This document shows positions 33,018 through 42,300 of a DNA stretch of 64,000 bases, in pieces. A model generated the notes under the pieces. That model did no database searches and was not told the DNA's origin. It saw only the letters and a list, made by a program, of their open reading frames with translations. Positions within the stretch are counted from its first letter, which is position 1, and every line of letters starts with the position of its first letter. The DNA lies in NCBI RefSeq assembly GCF_049537155.1, contig NZ_JBMVQZ010000001.1:186001-250000 (forward strand). Direction: 5' to 3'. A program made the position numbers and the translations under genes. Source of the DNA: Limisphaera sp049537155. GTDB taxonomy: Bacteria; Verrucomicrobiota; Verrucomicrobiia; Limisphaerales; Limisphaeraceae.

Positions 33018-33378
33018 CTGTCAAGCGGCACCCCGCGGGGTGAGCAATCGCCTGCAGGGGCGTCATGTGCCGTGGTGCCCGCCCAATCCGCTGTCGGCCA
33101 TCCCACAAAGCCAGGGCTCGCTTTCACCCCACCCGGAGCGAGGTTCCGCTACCTGCCGGCCCGGCGGGAACTCCCGCCGTGGAACCGGCCCCCTACCGCG
33201 GGCCTGCCGGTGGGCGGGACATCCGGCGCCACAACCCGTTCGTCATCAGCTCATTGCAGAGGCGGGGTGATTCGCTGCCCACTCCGGGGACCGGACCTCG
33301 GGGCGGGTCACCCCGGCCGGCCCTGGTCCCGGCATCGCGTCCGACCGAATTTCTTCAAAAAAAAGCACGATCATGACC
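33018..33378. other. Gene-free stretch between the pseudouridine synthase gene and the structured leader
   Basis: About 360 G+C-rich bases upstream of the rluA-type gene (leftward) and the promoter at 33379 (rightward). No reading frame here has coding character. An A8 run (33357-33364, within TCAAAAAAAAGC) is the only low-complexity element. No promoter for the leftward gene could be picked out with confidence. Confidence 0.4.
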
Positions 33379-33406
33379 TTGCAGGGGTGGGTGGTTGCGG
33401 TACAAT
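33379..33406 (+). promoter_or_regulatory. Promoter ahead of the structured RNA and galactose module
   Basis: TTGCAG (33379-33384; 4 of 6) and TACAAT (33401-33406; 5 of 6) are separated by 16 bases. The predicted transcript starts near 33413, just before the first hairpin of the structured region. It points toward the symporter gene at 33726. Confidence 0.55.
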
Positions 33407-33412
33407 GCCCGC

Positions 33413-33605
33413 GGTTGATGGAACTGCGGACGTGGGTTCCGGAAGCTCGAGACCGCCCGAGGCGCCGGAATGCCGGGGTCCGCGGTAGGGCCCGGCAACT
33501 CTTGCGGGGCAGAGGGCCAGGGCCTGACGGCTTTGCCAAGGAGGTTAATGGTTGAGGACTAACTGGTTCGGCGGGGGCGTCCACCCCTTCGGGCGCCCCC
33601 GCTCA
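33413..33605 (+). ncRNA. Candidate structured RNA or leader upstream of the sugar symporter
   Basis: Read by eye, this roughly 190-nt interval folds into consecutive hairpins. Hairpin 1 (33424-33485) has three stacked helices: CTGCGGAC/GTCCGCGG, GTTCCGG/CCGGAAT and CTCG/CGAG. Hairpin 2 (33490-33510) is GCCC/GGGC plus GCAA/TTGC with one G-G mismatch and a CTC loop. Hairpin 3 (33508-33537) is GGCAGAG/CTTTGCC and shares bases with hairpin 2, so the two exclude each other. Immediately after comes AAGGAGG (33538-33544) and a tiny frame ATG-GTT-GAG-GAC-TAA (33548-33562), then a terminator-like hairpin at 33571-33602. It could be a standalone small RNA (6S-like or other) or a cis-acting attenuator/riboswitch. 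I could not match it to a known class. Confidence 0.45.
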
Positions 33606-33610
33606 CTTTA
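33571..33610 (+). terminator. Strong G+C hairpin closing the structured leader
   Basis: A perfect 9-base stem GCGGGGGCG (33571-33579) / CGCCCCCGC (33594-33602) with a 14-base loop ending TTCGGG, followed by TCACTTTAACG. The T tract is poor, so termination may be partial, which would suit an attenuator 115 bases before the symporter gene. Confidence 0.5.
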
Positions 33611-33725
33611 ACGACGCACGTCGGGCGGACAGCCGGGCCGGCGGCTGGAGGATGGGCAAAGCGCCGGGTGGCAAACCCGAACGGCCGGCCGATACACAAG
33701 CCTTTGCGGCCATACAGCGCAGCTT

Positions 33726-35768
33726 ATGAACGGTTCCTTCCAGTTCACGTGGGCGGACATCGCCATTTTCGTCCTCTTTGTCATCTCCGTGGTGGCGGTG
33801 GGTTTGTGGAAAAGCCGCGACGAGAAGGGCAGCGAGGATTACTTCCTGGCCGGGCGCGGTCTCCGCTGGTGGTTGATCGGGTTCTCGCTCATCGCGGCGA
33901 ACATTTCCACCGAACAATTCGTGGGCATGAGCGGCAACGCCGCCATGCACGTCGGCCTGGCCATCGCCAGCTATGAATGGATGGCCGCCATCACGCTGGT
34001 GGTCGTGGCTTTCGGGTTTCTGCCGTACTTTCTGCGGGCGGGGATCTACACGATGCCGGAGTTCCTGGAATACCGGTATAGCAGCGCGGCCCGGACCATC
34101 ATGGCCGTGGCCACCATCTTCATCTACCTCCTGCTGCTGGGCGCGGTGACCTACTCGGGGGCGCTCACCTTGAGCACGTTGGCGGGCCAGGCGGGGCACC
34201 ATCTTTCGCTGGCCGCGGGTGCGCTGATCATCGGTCTGATTGCGATGCTGTATGTGACGGCCGGTGGTTTGAAGGCCTGTGCCTGGGCCGACCTGATCCA
34301 GGGAAGCGCACTCATACTGGGCGGCGCGGTGATCATGATCTTCGCGTTCCAGAAGCTGGGTGCGGCAACGGAGGCGGCCACCGTGGTGAGTCCGGAGACG
34401 GGTGCCGTGGCCATGGTGACGCTGTCGCCCGACGCCGGAGCCGTCGAGCGGTTCTGGGAACTGAACCGGCCGCGGATGAACATGTTCCTGCCGGCCACGG
34501 ACACGATCCTGCCCTGGACGGCCCTTCTGTTGGGATTGTGGATTCCGAATTTCTACTACTGGGGCCTGAATCAGTACATCACGCAGCGGACGCTCGGGTC
34601 GGCCTCACTGGCCCAGGGACAGAAAGGCATCGTGTTCGCCGCGTTCATGAAGCTTTTGATTCCCTTTGTGATCGTGATCCCCGGGATCATTGCGTTCAAC
34701 CTTTACAGCAACCAGATGCGGCTGGCGGCGGTCCAGGACACGGCCAAAAGCATGGCCCTGTATTTCAAGGCCAATCCCGGCACCCGGTTCGTGGAACTGG
34801 CCGAGGCACCTTCTGACGAGCAGTTGAAGACCTGGCCGGAGGGCCGTTATTTGCTGGCGGTTTACCCGGATGAAGCGGCCGTGCGGGCTGTGAAGGTCCA
34901 CAATCCGTGGGTCCTGCCGATTCCGCGGGGCGTGTACGACTCCCTTCAACCGGCCCGGTTCCAGGTTTTCACGACGGAGGATCATTCCTGGCGTGCGGTG
35001 CATCCCGGGCTGGCCGAGGAGTTGGACACCTACAATGCCCGTGTGGAAGAGGCGGCCCGGCAGGCGGGTGAACGACCTGCGGTGGAGAAGCTGATTGCCT
35101 TCAAGTACGACACGGCGCTGGCGCAACTGCTGGGTCACGTGTTGCCCCAGGGCGTGGGCGTGGTGGGGTTTGTGATGGCAGCCCTGCTGGGCGCGGTGGT
35201 GAGCTCACTGGCGGCCATGCTCAACGCCGCGTCCACCATCTTCGCCATGGACGTTTTCAAGAAGTTCCTCAATCCGCAGGCGTCCCAGGAGCGGATCGTG
35301 TGGGTGGGCCGCGTTTCCGTGGTCGCATTCACCGCGCTCGCCGTCTTTCTGGCACCGCAGTTGGGGAACCCGAAGATCAGCAACAGCATTTTCACGATCA
35401 TCCAGGAAAGTCAGGGCTTCATTTCGCCCGGCATTCTGGCCGTGTTCGTGTTCGGTCTGATTGTGCGGCGGGGTCCGGCGATCTGTGGCGTGGCCGGTCT
35501 GCTAACCAACATGGTGGCCTACGGCACGTTGAAGCTGCTGGTTCCCGAGCTGCAGTTCCTCAACCGGATGGCGGTCTGTTTCGGGCTCTGCCTCCTGGTC
35601 ATGGGCGCGATCACGCTGGCGCGGCCGTTGCCCCAGCCGGTGGAGTTCAAGCAGCAGTCCGCCATCGCACTCGAAAGTTCGCAGGGGGCCAAACTGGCCG
35701 GGTTGGTTGTCATCGTGATCACGCTCTCACTCTACGCGATCTTCAGTCCGTGGGGCGTGGCCCGCTGA
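33726..35768 (+). CDS. Sodium/solute symporter (SSS family, SGLT-type sugar carrier)
   Basis: A 680-residue membrane carrier with about 14 helices. The SGLT pattern is clear: 'DIAIFVLFVISVVAVGLWKSR', 'EDYFLAGRGLRWWLIGFSLIAANISTEQFVGMSG', 'MAAITLVVVAFGFLPYFLRAGIYTMPEFLEYR', 'LLLGAVTYSGAL', 'TAGGLKACAWADLIQG', 'LLGLWIPNFYYWGLNQYITQRTLGS' and 'GFVMAALLGAVVSSLAAMLNAASTIFAMDVFKKF'. 'NQYITQR' is typical of galactose/glucose SGLTs. A roughly 140-residue extra hydrophilic region lies between two helices (about 330-470), much longer than in vSGLT. Followed at once by galM, galK and galT, so galactose is the most likely cargo, taken up with sodium. Confidence 0.92.
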   Translation: MNGSFQFTWADIAIFVLFVISVVAVGLWKSRDEKGSEDYFLAGRGLRWWLIGFSLIAANISTEQFVGMSGNAAMHVGLAIASYEWMAAITLVVVAFGFLPYFLRAGIYTMPEFLEYRYSSAARTIMAVATIFIYLLLLGAVTYSGALTLSTLAGQAGHHLSLAAGALIIGLIAMLYVTAGGLKACAWADLIQGSALILGGAVIMIFAFQKLGAATEAATVVSPETGAVAMVTLSPDAGAVERFWELNRPRMNMFLPATDTILPWTALLLGLWIPNFYYWGLNQYITQRTLGSASLAQGQKGIVFAAFMKLLIPFVIVIPGIIAFNLYSNQMRLAAVQDTAKSMALYFKANPGTRFVELAEAPSDEQLKTWPEGRYLLAVYPDEAAVRAVKVHNPWVLPIPRGVYDSLQPARFQVFTTEDHSWRAVHPGLAEELDTYNARVEEAARQAGERPAVEKLIAFKYDTALAQLLGHVLPQGVGVVGFVMAALLGAVVSSLAAMLNAASTIFAMDVFKKFLNPQASQERIVWVGRVSVVAFTALAVFLAPQLGNPKISNSIFTIIQESQGFISPGILAVFVFGLIVRRGPAICGVAGLLTNMVAYGTLKLLVPELQFLNRMAVCFGLCLLVMGAITLARPLPQPVEFKQQSAIALESSQGAKLAGLVVIVITLSLYAIFSPWGVAR

Positions 35769-35808
35769 GGTGCGGGCCCGCATCTGCACGACCAAACAGG
35801 GAGGTGGC

Positions 35809-36951
35809 ATGGCAGCAAGGGCAGTGGGGCCTTCTGTAAGTCGGGCCGGTTGCGAAAGCGGCGTCGCGGCGGAGGGGCGCGGGGTGGAGGTGCGTACGTT
35901 CGGCACGTTGCCGGACGGCCGGAAGGCACGTCTGTTCACGCTCCGGAACCGGCAGGGAACGGTGGCTCGGATCACCAACTACGGCACGATCGTGACGGAG
36001 TTGCACGTTGCAGATCGGCGGGGCCGGCTGACGGACGTGGTGCTGGGCTTTGACCGGCTGGAGCCGTACCTCCAGGGGCACCCGTATTTTGGGTGCACGG
36101 TAGGACGGGTGGCCAATCGGATCGCGAGGGCGCGGTTCGTCCTGGACGGTCAGACCCACCAACTGCCCGCCAACGACGGTACGAATTGTCTGCACGGTGG
36201 GCCGAACGGCTTTGACAAGGCCCTCTGGCAGGCGCGGGTGGTCGGACCCGCGTCCGTTCGGTTTCGGCACGTCAGTCCCGATGGCGACCAGGGGTTTCCG
36301 GGCAGATTGGTGGTGACGCTGACCGTCAGCCTGACTCCGGACAACGAGCTCTGGTTCGACTACCAGGCGCGGACGGATCGCCCCACGCCGGTCAACTTGT
36401 CGCATCACGGGTATTTCAACCTTGCCGGTGAAGGGACCATCCACCGGCACCGTCTGCAGATCGCCGCCGATTTTTACACGCCGAAGGGACCCGACAACGT
36501 ACCCACGGGAGAGATCCGGCTGGTGGCCGGCACGCCCCTGGACTTCCGGAAGATGAGCTGGATCGGCACCCGGCTGACGGAGGCTGGGGAGGATCCGCCG
36601 GGTTACGATCACAATTTCGTGCTTCGCGGGGACGCCGGGGGTTGGAACCAGACGGAGGTCTGCCGCGGGCGCCCGGGGCGCCCGGCCTTTTGCGCGCGGG
36701 TGGAAGAGCCGCGGAGCGGTCGGTTCATGGAAGTTTGGACCACCGAACCGGGGGTGCAATTGTACACCGGCAACTGGCTGGATGGTAGTTTGGTCGGGAA
36801 GGGCGGCTGGCGGTACGAGCGTCATGCGGGGCTCTGCTTGGAAACGCAACACTTTCCCAACGCGGTGAACATACCGCATTTCCCGAGCGTGATCCTTCGG
36901 CCGGGACAGGTCTACCGGCAGACGACCTTTTACCGGTTCGGAACCCTGTGA
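35809..36951 (+). CDS. galM: Aldose 1-epimerase (galactose mutarotase)
   Basis: A 380-residue enzyme that interconverts beta- and alpha-galactose for galactokinase. Seen: 'ARITNYGTIVTELHVADRRG', 'VVLGFDRLEPYLQGHPYFGCTVGRVANRIA', 'NDGTNCLHGGPNGFDKALW' (first catalytic His region), 'PVNLSHHGYFNLAGEGTIHRHRL' (second His region), 'PPGYDHNFVLR', 'MEVWTTEPGVQLYTGNWLDG' and the catalytic-Glu region 'AGLCLETQHFPNAVN'. The protein has a variable N-terminal 30 residues and no signal peptide. ACAGGGAGGTGGC directly before the ATG is an excellent ribosome-binding site. It starts 41 bases after the symporter stop. Confidence 0.95.
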   Translation: MAARAVGPSVSRAGCESGVAAEGRGVEVRTFGTLPDGRKARLFTLRNRQGTVARITNYGTIVTELHVADRRGRLTDVVLGFDRLEPYLQGHPYFGCTVGRVANRIARARFVLDGQTHQLPANDGTNCLHGGPNGFDKALWQARVVGPASVRFRHVSPDGDQGFPGRLVVTLTVSLTPDNELWFDYQARTDRPTPVNLSHHGYFNLAGEGTIHRHRLQIAADFYTPKGPDNVPTGEIRLVAGTPLDFRKMSWIGTRLTEAGEDPPGYDHNFVLRGDAGGWNQTEVCRGRPGRPAFCARVEEPRSGRFMEVWTTEPGVQLYTGNWLDGSLVGKGGWRYERHAGLCLETQHFPNAVNIPHFPSVILRPGQVYRQTTFYRFGTL

Positions 36952-37021
36952 GGATTCCGCGTGGCACACGCGCACGGTCGCAGGACCATCCGCATCGGCG
37001 CAAGGAGGTACGAGTCACTTT

Positions 37022-38191
37022 ATGCAGTGGGACGACTTGTTGAGAGAGGGCGCAAACGCATTCGAAACGCGGTACGGAACGGCTCCGACGTGGATCGCGG
37101 CGGCGCCGGGTCGCGTCAACCTCATCGGCGAGCACACCGATTACAATGACGGGTATGTTTTCCCGATGGCCCTGGAACGGTACACCGTGGCGCTTGGGGC
37201 GCCCCGGAACGACGGCCGAATCTGCCTGGCCAGCTCGGCGGATGCCTCGGTGGTCGAACTGCCGGCCGGGGAGCAGCCGCAGCCACTGCCCAAAGGTTCC
37301 TGGGGCAACTATCCGCTGGGTGTTCTGGCGGGCTTTGCCCGGCGCGGTCACCGGTTGCCGGGCATGAACGTGTGGATTCACTCGTCGGTGCCGTTGGGCG
37401 GCGGGTTATCCAGCAGCGCGGCACTCGAAGTCGCCATCGCCACCTTGTGCGAGGCTGCGCTGGGCATCGAACTGGATCCCGTGGAAAAGGCATTGCTCTG
37501 CCAGGAGGCCGAGCACCGCTTTGCCGGCATGCCGTGCGGGATCATGGACCAGTTCATTGCCGTGCTGGGTCGGGCCGACCACGCGCTGCTTCTCGATTGC
37601 CGTTCGCGCAACTTCGAGCACGTGCCCATGCAGGATCCGGACGTCGCCGTTCTGGTCATCAACACGCAGGTGAAGCACGAGCTGACCGGCAGCGAGTATC
37701 CCACCCGGCGCAAACAGTGCGAACAGGCCGCTGCCACTCTGGGGGTGCCCGCCCTGCGCGACGCCACCCCGGATCAGCTTGAGACCGCTCGATCGAAGTT
37801 GGATCCGGTCGTCTATCGCCGCGCCCGACACGTCATCGGCGAGATCGCCCGCACGTTGCAGGCCGCGGAGGCCTTCCGGAACCGCGACTGGGTCCGGGCC
37901 GGCGAACTGATGTACGCCAGCCACGCCTCGCTGCGGGACGATTACGAGGTCAGTTGCCCCGAACTCGACCTGGTGGTGGAACTGGCCCGTGAACGCGGTG
38001 TGGAGGGTGGGGTGTTCGGGTGCCGCATGACCGGCGGCGGCTTCGGTGGATGCGCCGTTGCCCTGGTCCGGACCGGTGCGGTGCCGGCCGTGCAGGCGCA
38101 CATCCAGGCGGCGTACCGTGCCCGCACCGGGATCGAACCGACGCTGTTCGTGACGAGGGCCGGGCAGGGCGCACGGGTGGTTCAACGCTAG
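37022..38191 (+). CDS. galK: Galactokinase
   Basis: A 389-residue GHMP kinase that phosphorylates galactose at C1. The galactokinase signature 'AAPGRVNLIGEHTDYNDGYVFPMALERY' is intact, the ATP loop is 'PLGGGLSSSAALEVAIATL', the catalytic-Asp region is 'GMPCGIMDQFIAVLG', and the C-terminal GHMP motif is 'GGVFGCRMTGGGFGGCAVALV'. AAGGAGG lies 13 bases before the ATG, an unusually wide gap, but no in-frame start codon is closer. It lies 70 bases after galM. Confidence 0.97.
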   Translation: MQWDDLLREGANAFETRYGTAPTWIAAAPGRVNLIGEHTDYNDGYVFPMALERYTVALGAPRNDGRICLASSADASVVELPAGEQPQPLPKGSWGNYPLGVLAGFARRGHRLPGMNVWIHSSVPLGGGLSSSAALEVAIATLCEAALGIELDPVEKALLCQEAEHRFAGMPCGIMDQFIAVLGRADHALLLDCRSRNFEHVPMQDPDVAVLVINTQVKHELTGSEYPTRRKQCEQAAATLGVPALRDATPDQLETARSKLDPVVYRRARHVIGEIARTLQAAEAFRNRDWVRAGELMYASHASLRDDYEVSCPELDLVVELARERGVEGGVFGCRMTGGGFGGCAVALVRTGAVPAVQAHIQAAYRARTGIEPTLFVTRAGQGARVVQR

Positions 38192-38223
38192 ATCTTCCGG
38201 CCGCTCGCACGGTTCCTGGTTCG

Positions 38224-39372
38224 ATGTCGGGGGTTATGGGGGAGATGATCGAAGCGAACTGGGCCGACTGGCCGCATCGCCGCTTTGACCTGTTACAGGG
38301 ACGGTGGATCCTGGTCTCGCCGCATCGGACACGGCGTCCCTGGCTGGGACAGACCGAGAAACCGGCTCCGGAGCAGCGCCCTGCCTACGATCCGAACTGC
38401 TACCTCTGCCCCGGCAACCGGCGTGCCTCGGGGCAGGTGAACCCCGCCTACACGGGCACCTACGCCTTCACCAACGACTTCGCCGCCTTGCTGCCGGACG
38501 CGCCGCAAACAGGCGCAACCACGGATCCGTTGCTTCGCGCGGCGCCGGTCCGCGGAGAATGTCGCGTGTTGTGCTTTTCTCCGCGGCATGATCTGACCCT
38601 GGCTGAGATGCCCGTCAAAGGGATCGCCGCAGTGGTGGAGATGTGGGCAGACCAGGTGACCGACCTGGGCACCTGCCACCGCTGGGTGCAGGTGTTCGAG
38701 AACAAGGGCGCCATCATGGGTTGTTCCAACCCGCATCCGCACGGGCAGGTCTGGGCCGGTGATTTTCTGCCGCGGGAAGCCGCGGCAGAGGACGAACAGC
38801 AGGATTGGTGGTACCGGACGCACGGCCGGCCCTTGCTGCTGGATTATGCCCGCCGGGAGCTCGATGCGGGGGAACGGGTCGTCACAGCCAATGCCCACTG
38901 GCTGGCGGTGGTCCCGTGGTGGGCGGTCTGGCCGTTCGAGGTCCTGCTGATGCCGTTGCGTCCCGTCGGCCGGTTGCCCGAGCTCACGCCCGTGGAACGC
39001 GTGGCGCTGGCGGAAATCCTCCAAAAGCTGCTCGTCCGGTACGACAACCTCTTCGAGGTTTCGTTCCCGTACTCCATGGGCTGGCACGGCGCACCCACGG
39101 GACCTGATCGGGACCGGCCGCAACCGCACTGGCAGTTGCACGCGCATTTTTATCCGCCCCTGCTGCGCTCGGCCACGGTAAGGAAATTCATGGTCGGTTA
39201 CGAGATGCTGGCCGAACCGCAACGGGACCTCACGCCCGAACAGGCGGCGGCAAGATTGCGCGCGCTGCCCGATGTGCACTATAAACGGAGGCAGAGTGAA
39301 GCCGGGTCCGTCACGGCCGAACCGTCCGGGAACCGGTCGAACAACCAACCCTCAAAGGGATCGAACTCGTGA
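38224..39372 (+). CDS. galT: Galactose-1-phosphate uridylyltransferase
   Basis: A 382-residue HIT-superfamily enzyme that swaps UMP between UDP-glucose and galactose-1-phosphate. Seen: 'RRFDLLQGRWILVSPHRTRRPW', the zinc-site 'CYLCPGNRRASG', 'YAFTNDFAALLPD', and the active site 'GCSNPHPHGQVWA', where H173 corresponds to the uridylylated His (HxH pattern). 'WWAVWPFEVLLMPLRP' and the C-terminal 'PQPHWQLHAHFYPPLLRSATVRKFMVGYE' are also typical. The start is uncertain among ATGs at 38224, 38236 and 38245; none has a well-placed Shine-Dalgarno sequence. Its stop overlaps the GH2 start, giving translational coupling. Confidence 0.95.
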   Translation: MSGVMGEMIEANWADWPHRRFDLLQGRWILVSPHRTRRPWLGQTEKPAPEQRPAYDPNCYLCPGNRRASGQVNPAYTGTYAFTNDFAALLPDAPQTGATTDPLLRAAPVRGECRVLCFSPRHDLTLAEMPVKGIAAVVEMWADQVTDLGTCHRWVQVFENKGAIMGCSNPHPHGQVWAGDFLPREAAAEDEQQDWWYRTHGRPLLLDYARRELDAGERVVTANAHWLAVVPWWAVWPFEVLLMPLRPVGRLPELTPVERVALAEILQKLLVRYDNLFEVSFPYSMGWHGAPTGPDRDRPQPHWQLHAHFYPPLLRSATVRKFMVGYEMLAEPQRDLTPEQAAARLRALPDVHYKRRQSEAGSVTAEPSGNRSNNQPSKGSNS

Positions 39373-42300
39373 TGAAAACGCGCTGCATCGGAGCTGCAGG
39401 CGGGTGGTGGTGGGTTGTCGGGATGCTGTTGGGTTTGGTGCCTGCTTCATCCCAGGGGCGGGCGGACTGGGCGGATTTCCAGAATCCCCGGGTGACCGGT
39501 CGGAATCATCTGGCTCCGCACGTGACGATGGTGATCTGTCCCGACCGGCGGACGGCCCTCTCCATTGGCCCGGTCTGCAACCAGGAACGGGTCAAGTCAC
39601 CCTGGTACCGTTCGCTCAACGGCAGATGGAAGTACCATTATGCGTCCAATCACCTGGCCAGTGTCCCGGACTTTTGGCGGCCGGACTTTGACGATCGCGA
39701 TTGGGTGGAACTGCCGGTGCCGTCGAATGTCGAAATGCACGGCCACGGCATCCCGATCTACGTGAACATTCGCTATCCCTGGCCGGAGCCGTGGAATCCG
39801 CCGGAGGTCCCGAGAGACGACCCGAACAACACCGTCAACCAATACCGGCTGGAATTCACCGTGCCGCGGTCGTGGGAGGGACGACGCGTGTTGCTGACCT
39901 TTGACGGGGTCAACAGCGCGTTCCAAGTCTGGGTGAACGGACATTGGGTGGGCTTGGGCAAGGACAGCCGGACTCCGGTGGAATTCGACATCACGCCCTA
40001 CGTGAAGCCGGGACGCAACCTGTTGGCCGTCGAGAATTATCGTTGGTGCGACGCTTCCTATCTCGAGGACCAGGACTTCTGGCGGCTGAGCGGCATCTTT
40101 CGTGACGTCTATCTCTGGTCGCCGCCGAAGGTGCACATCCGCGACTTCGAGGTGCGCACCGACCTGGACGAGGCCTACCGCGACGCGATACTGACCGTCG
40201 CGGTCGAGGTCGAGAACCACACCGACCGCACCGCACCGGTCACTGCCGAGCTGGAACTGCTGGATCCGGACGGCCGCACCGTGGCGGGGGGAAGTATCAA
40301 CCTCGCCGTGGAGCCGGACGGCCGCAACGCTCAAGCCACGCTCACCCAGAAGATCCGGCAGCCCCGTCTGTGGTCGGCGGAAACGCCCCACCTCTACAAG
40401 CTGTTGCTCACCCTGAAGGATCGGAACGGCAAGGTGCTGGAGGTCATCCCTGCGAACGTCGGCTTCCGCGAAGTGGAAATCCGGGACGGGAACCTCCTGG
40501 TCAACGGGCGGCGAATCCTCATCAAGGGCGTCAACCGCCACGAACACGACCCGGACCGCGGTCAGGCCATCACCGTGGAGAGCATGATCCGCGACATCCG
40601 GCTCATGAAGCAGCACAACATCAACGCGGTTCGCACCAGCCACTATCCCAACCAGCCCGCCTGGTACGATCTGTGCGACCGCTACGGGCTGTACCTGATT
40701 GACGAGGCCAATATCGAAAGTCACGGCATGGGTTATGGAGCGCGCACCCTGGCGCGGCGGCCGGAGTGGAAAGATGCGCACCTGGACCGGACCCGGCGGA
40801 TGGTCGAGCGGGACAAGAACCATCCTGCGGTGATCATCTGGTCCCTGGGCAACGAGGCGGGTGACGGACCGAATTTCGAGGCCACCTCTGCCTGGATCAA
40901 ACAGCGCGATCCATCCCGGCCCGTGCACTATGAGCAGGCCGGGCGCCGGCCCCATACGGACATTGTCTGTCCCATGTACCCGCCCCCGTCCGAACTGGCG
41001 CAGTACTCGGAGCAGCCGCAGACCCGGCCCTTCATCATGTGCGAGTACGCCCATGCCATGGGCAACAGTTGCGGCAACCTCTGGCTTTACTGGGACCTCA
41101 TCTATTCTCGCCCGCACCTGCAGGGGGGATTCATCTGGGATTGGGTGGATCAGGGCCTGCGCCAGGAACAAGGGCCTCTGCCGAAGCCGCGGTTCGAACC
41201 GGTCCGCAAGGGCCGGCCCACGTTCTGGGCCTTCGGTGGAGATTTCGGCCCGCCGGGCACGCCCTCCGACCAGAACTTCTGTTGCAACGGGCTGGTGACG
41301 CCGGATCGCCGGCCTCACCCGACGTTGTTCGAGGTCAAACACGTCTATCAGCCGGTGCGGACCCGGCTCGTGGACGGCGCAGAGCGGACCGTGGAGATTC
41401 GCAACGGCTACGATTTCCTGAACCTCAACGACCTGCTGCGCGCCGAGTGGACATTGAGCGCCGACGGCAAACCCCTGCAGTCGGGTCGGTTGCCCGAGCT
41501 GGACCTGGCGCCCGGGGCCGCGACGACACTCCGGATCCCGGTCAAACCGTTCGAGCCTGCACCCGGACTCGAGTACTTTCTGGATATCCGCTTCACCCTG
41601 AAAAAGGACACTCCGTGGGGGCCGCGCGGACATGAGGTTGCATGGGACCAGTTCCGCCTGCCGGATGCGGCGCCGCCCGTGCTGCGCCGGTCGGATCCCG
41701 TGGCGCCGCTGACCGTGACCGAGGAAGGCGGTCAGGTCCGCATCCGCGGCCGCGATTTCACGCTTGCTTTCGATCGCACCACGGGACAGTGGGTCTCCTG
41801 GCAGCATCGCGGTGTGGAACGGATCCGCACGCCCTTGCGCCCGGACTTCTGGCGGGCGCCGACCGACAACGATCGCGGCCGCAACATGGAGCGGGCGCAG
41901 GGGGTATGGCGCCGGGCACATGAAAACGCCCGGTTGGAGGCGTTCGAAGTTCACCAGCCGGCGGCAGACGGGAAGGTCGAGATTGCCGTGCGCTGGTTCC
42001 TCCCGTCAGTCGAGGCGCACTGGAACATGACCTGCGAGGTGCATCCCGCCGGAGTGGTCGAGGTCCGGGCGGCCTTCGAACCCGGTCGGACCAACCTGCC
42101 GCCCCTGCCGCGCCTGGGGATGCAGATGACCCTGCCCGAGGGCTTCGACCGGATCGAGTGGCTGGGCCCCGGCCCCCACGAGACCTACTGCGATCGCAAG
42201 GACGCCCGCGTGGGCCGCTACCGGGGACGGGTCCGCGAGCAGTTCTGTTACGATTACTCCGAGCCCGGCGAGAGTGGAAACAAGGTGGACGTGCGCTGGG

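Noticed and set aside
33548..33562. Four-codon peptide (MVED) as a true leader peptide
   Set aside because: The AAGGAGG is very strong, but only three bases separate it from the ATG, and so short a frame cannot be proven; mentioned only as part of the RNA candidate.
33413..33605. Identity as 6S RNA, SRP RNA, tmRNA or RNase P RNA
   Set aside because: Length and promoter/terminator fit 6S RNA, but I could not form the long closing stem and central bubble; the SRP GGAA apical motif and RNase P/tmRNA signature sequences are absent.
39597..41954. A long leftward open frame opposite the GH2 gene
   Set aside because: The GH2 frame carries signal peptide and both catalytic glutamates; the antisense product is rich in Arg/Gly/Pro/His with no motif.
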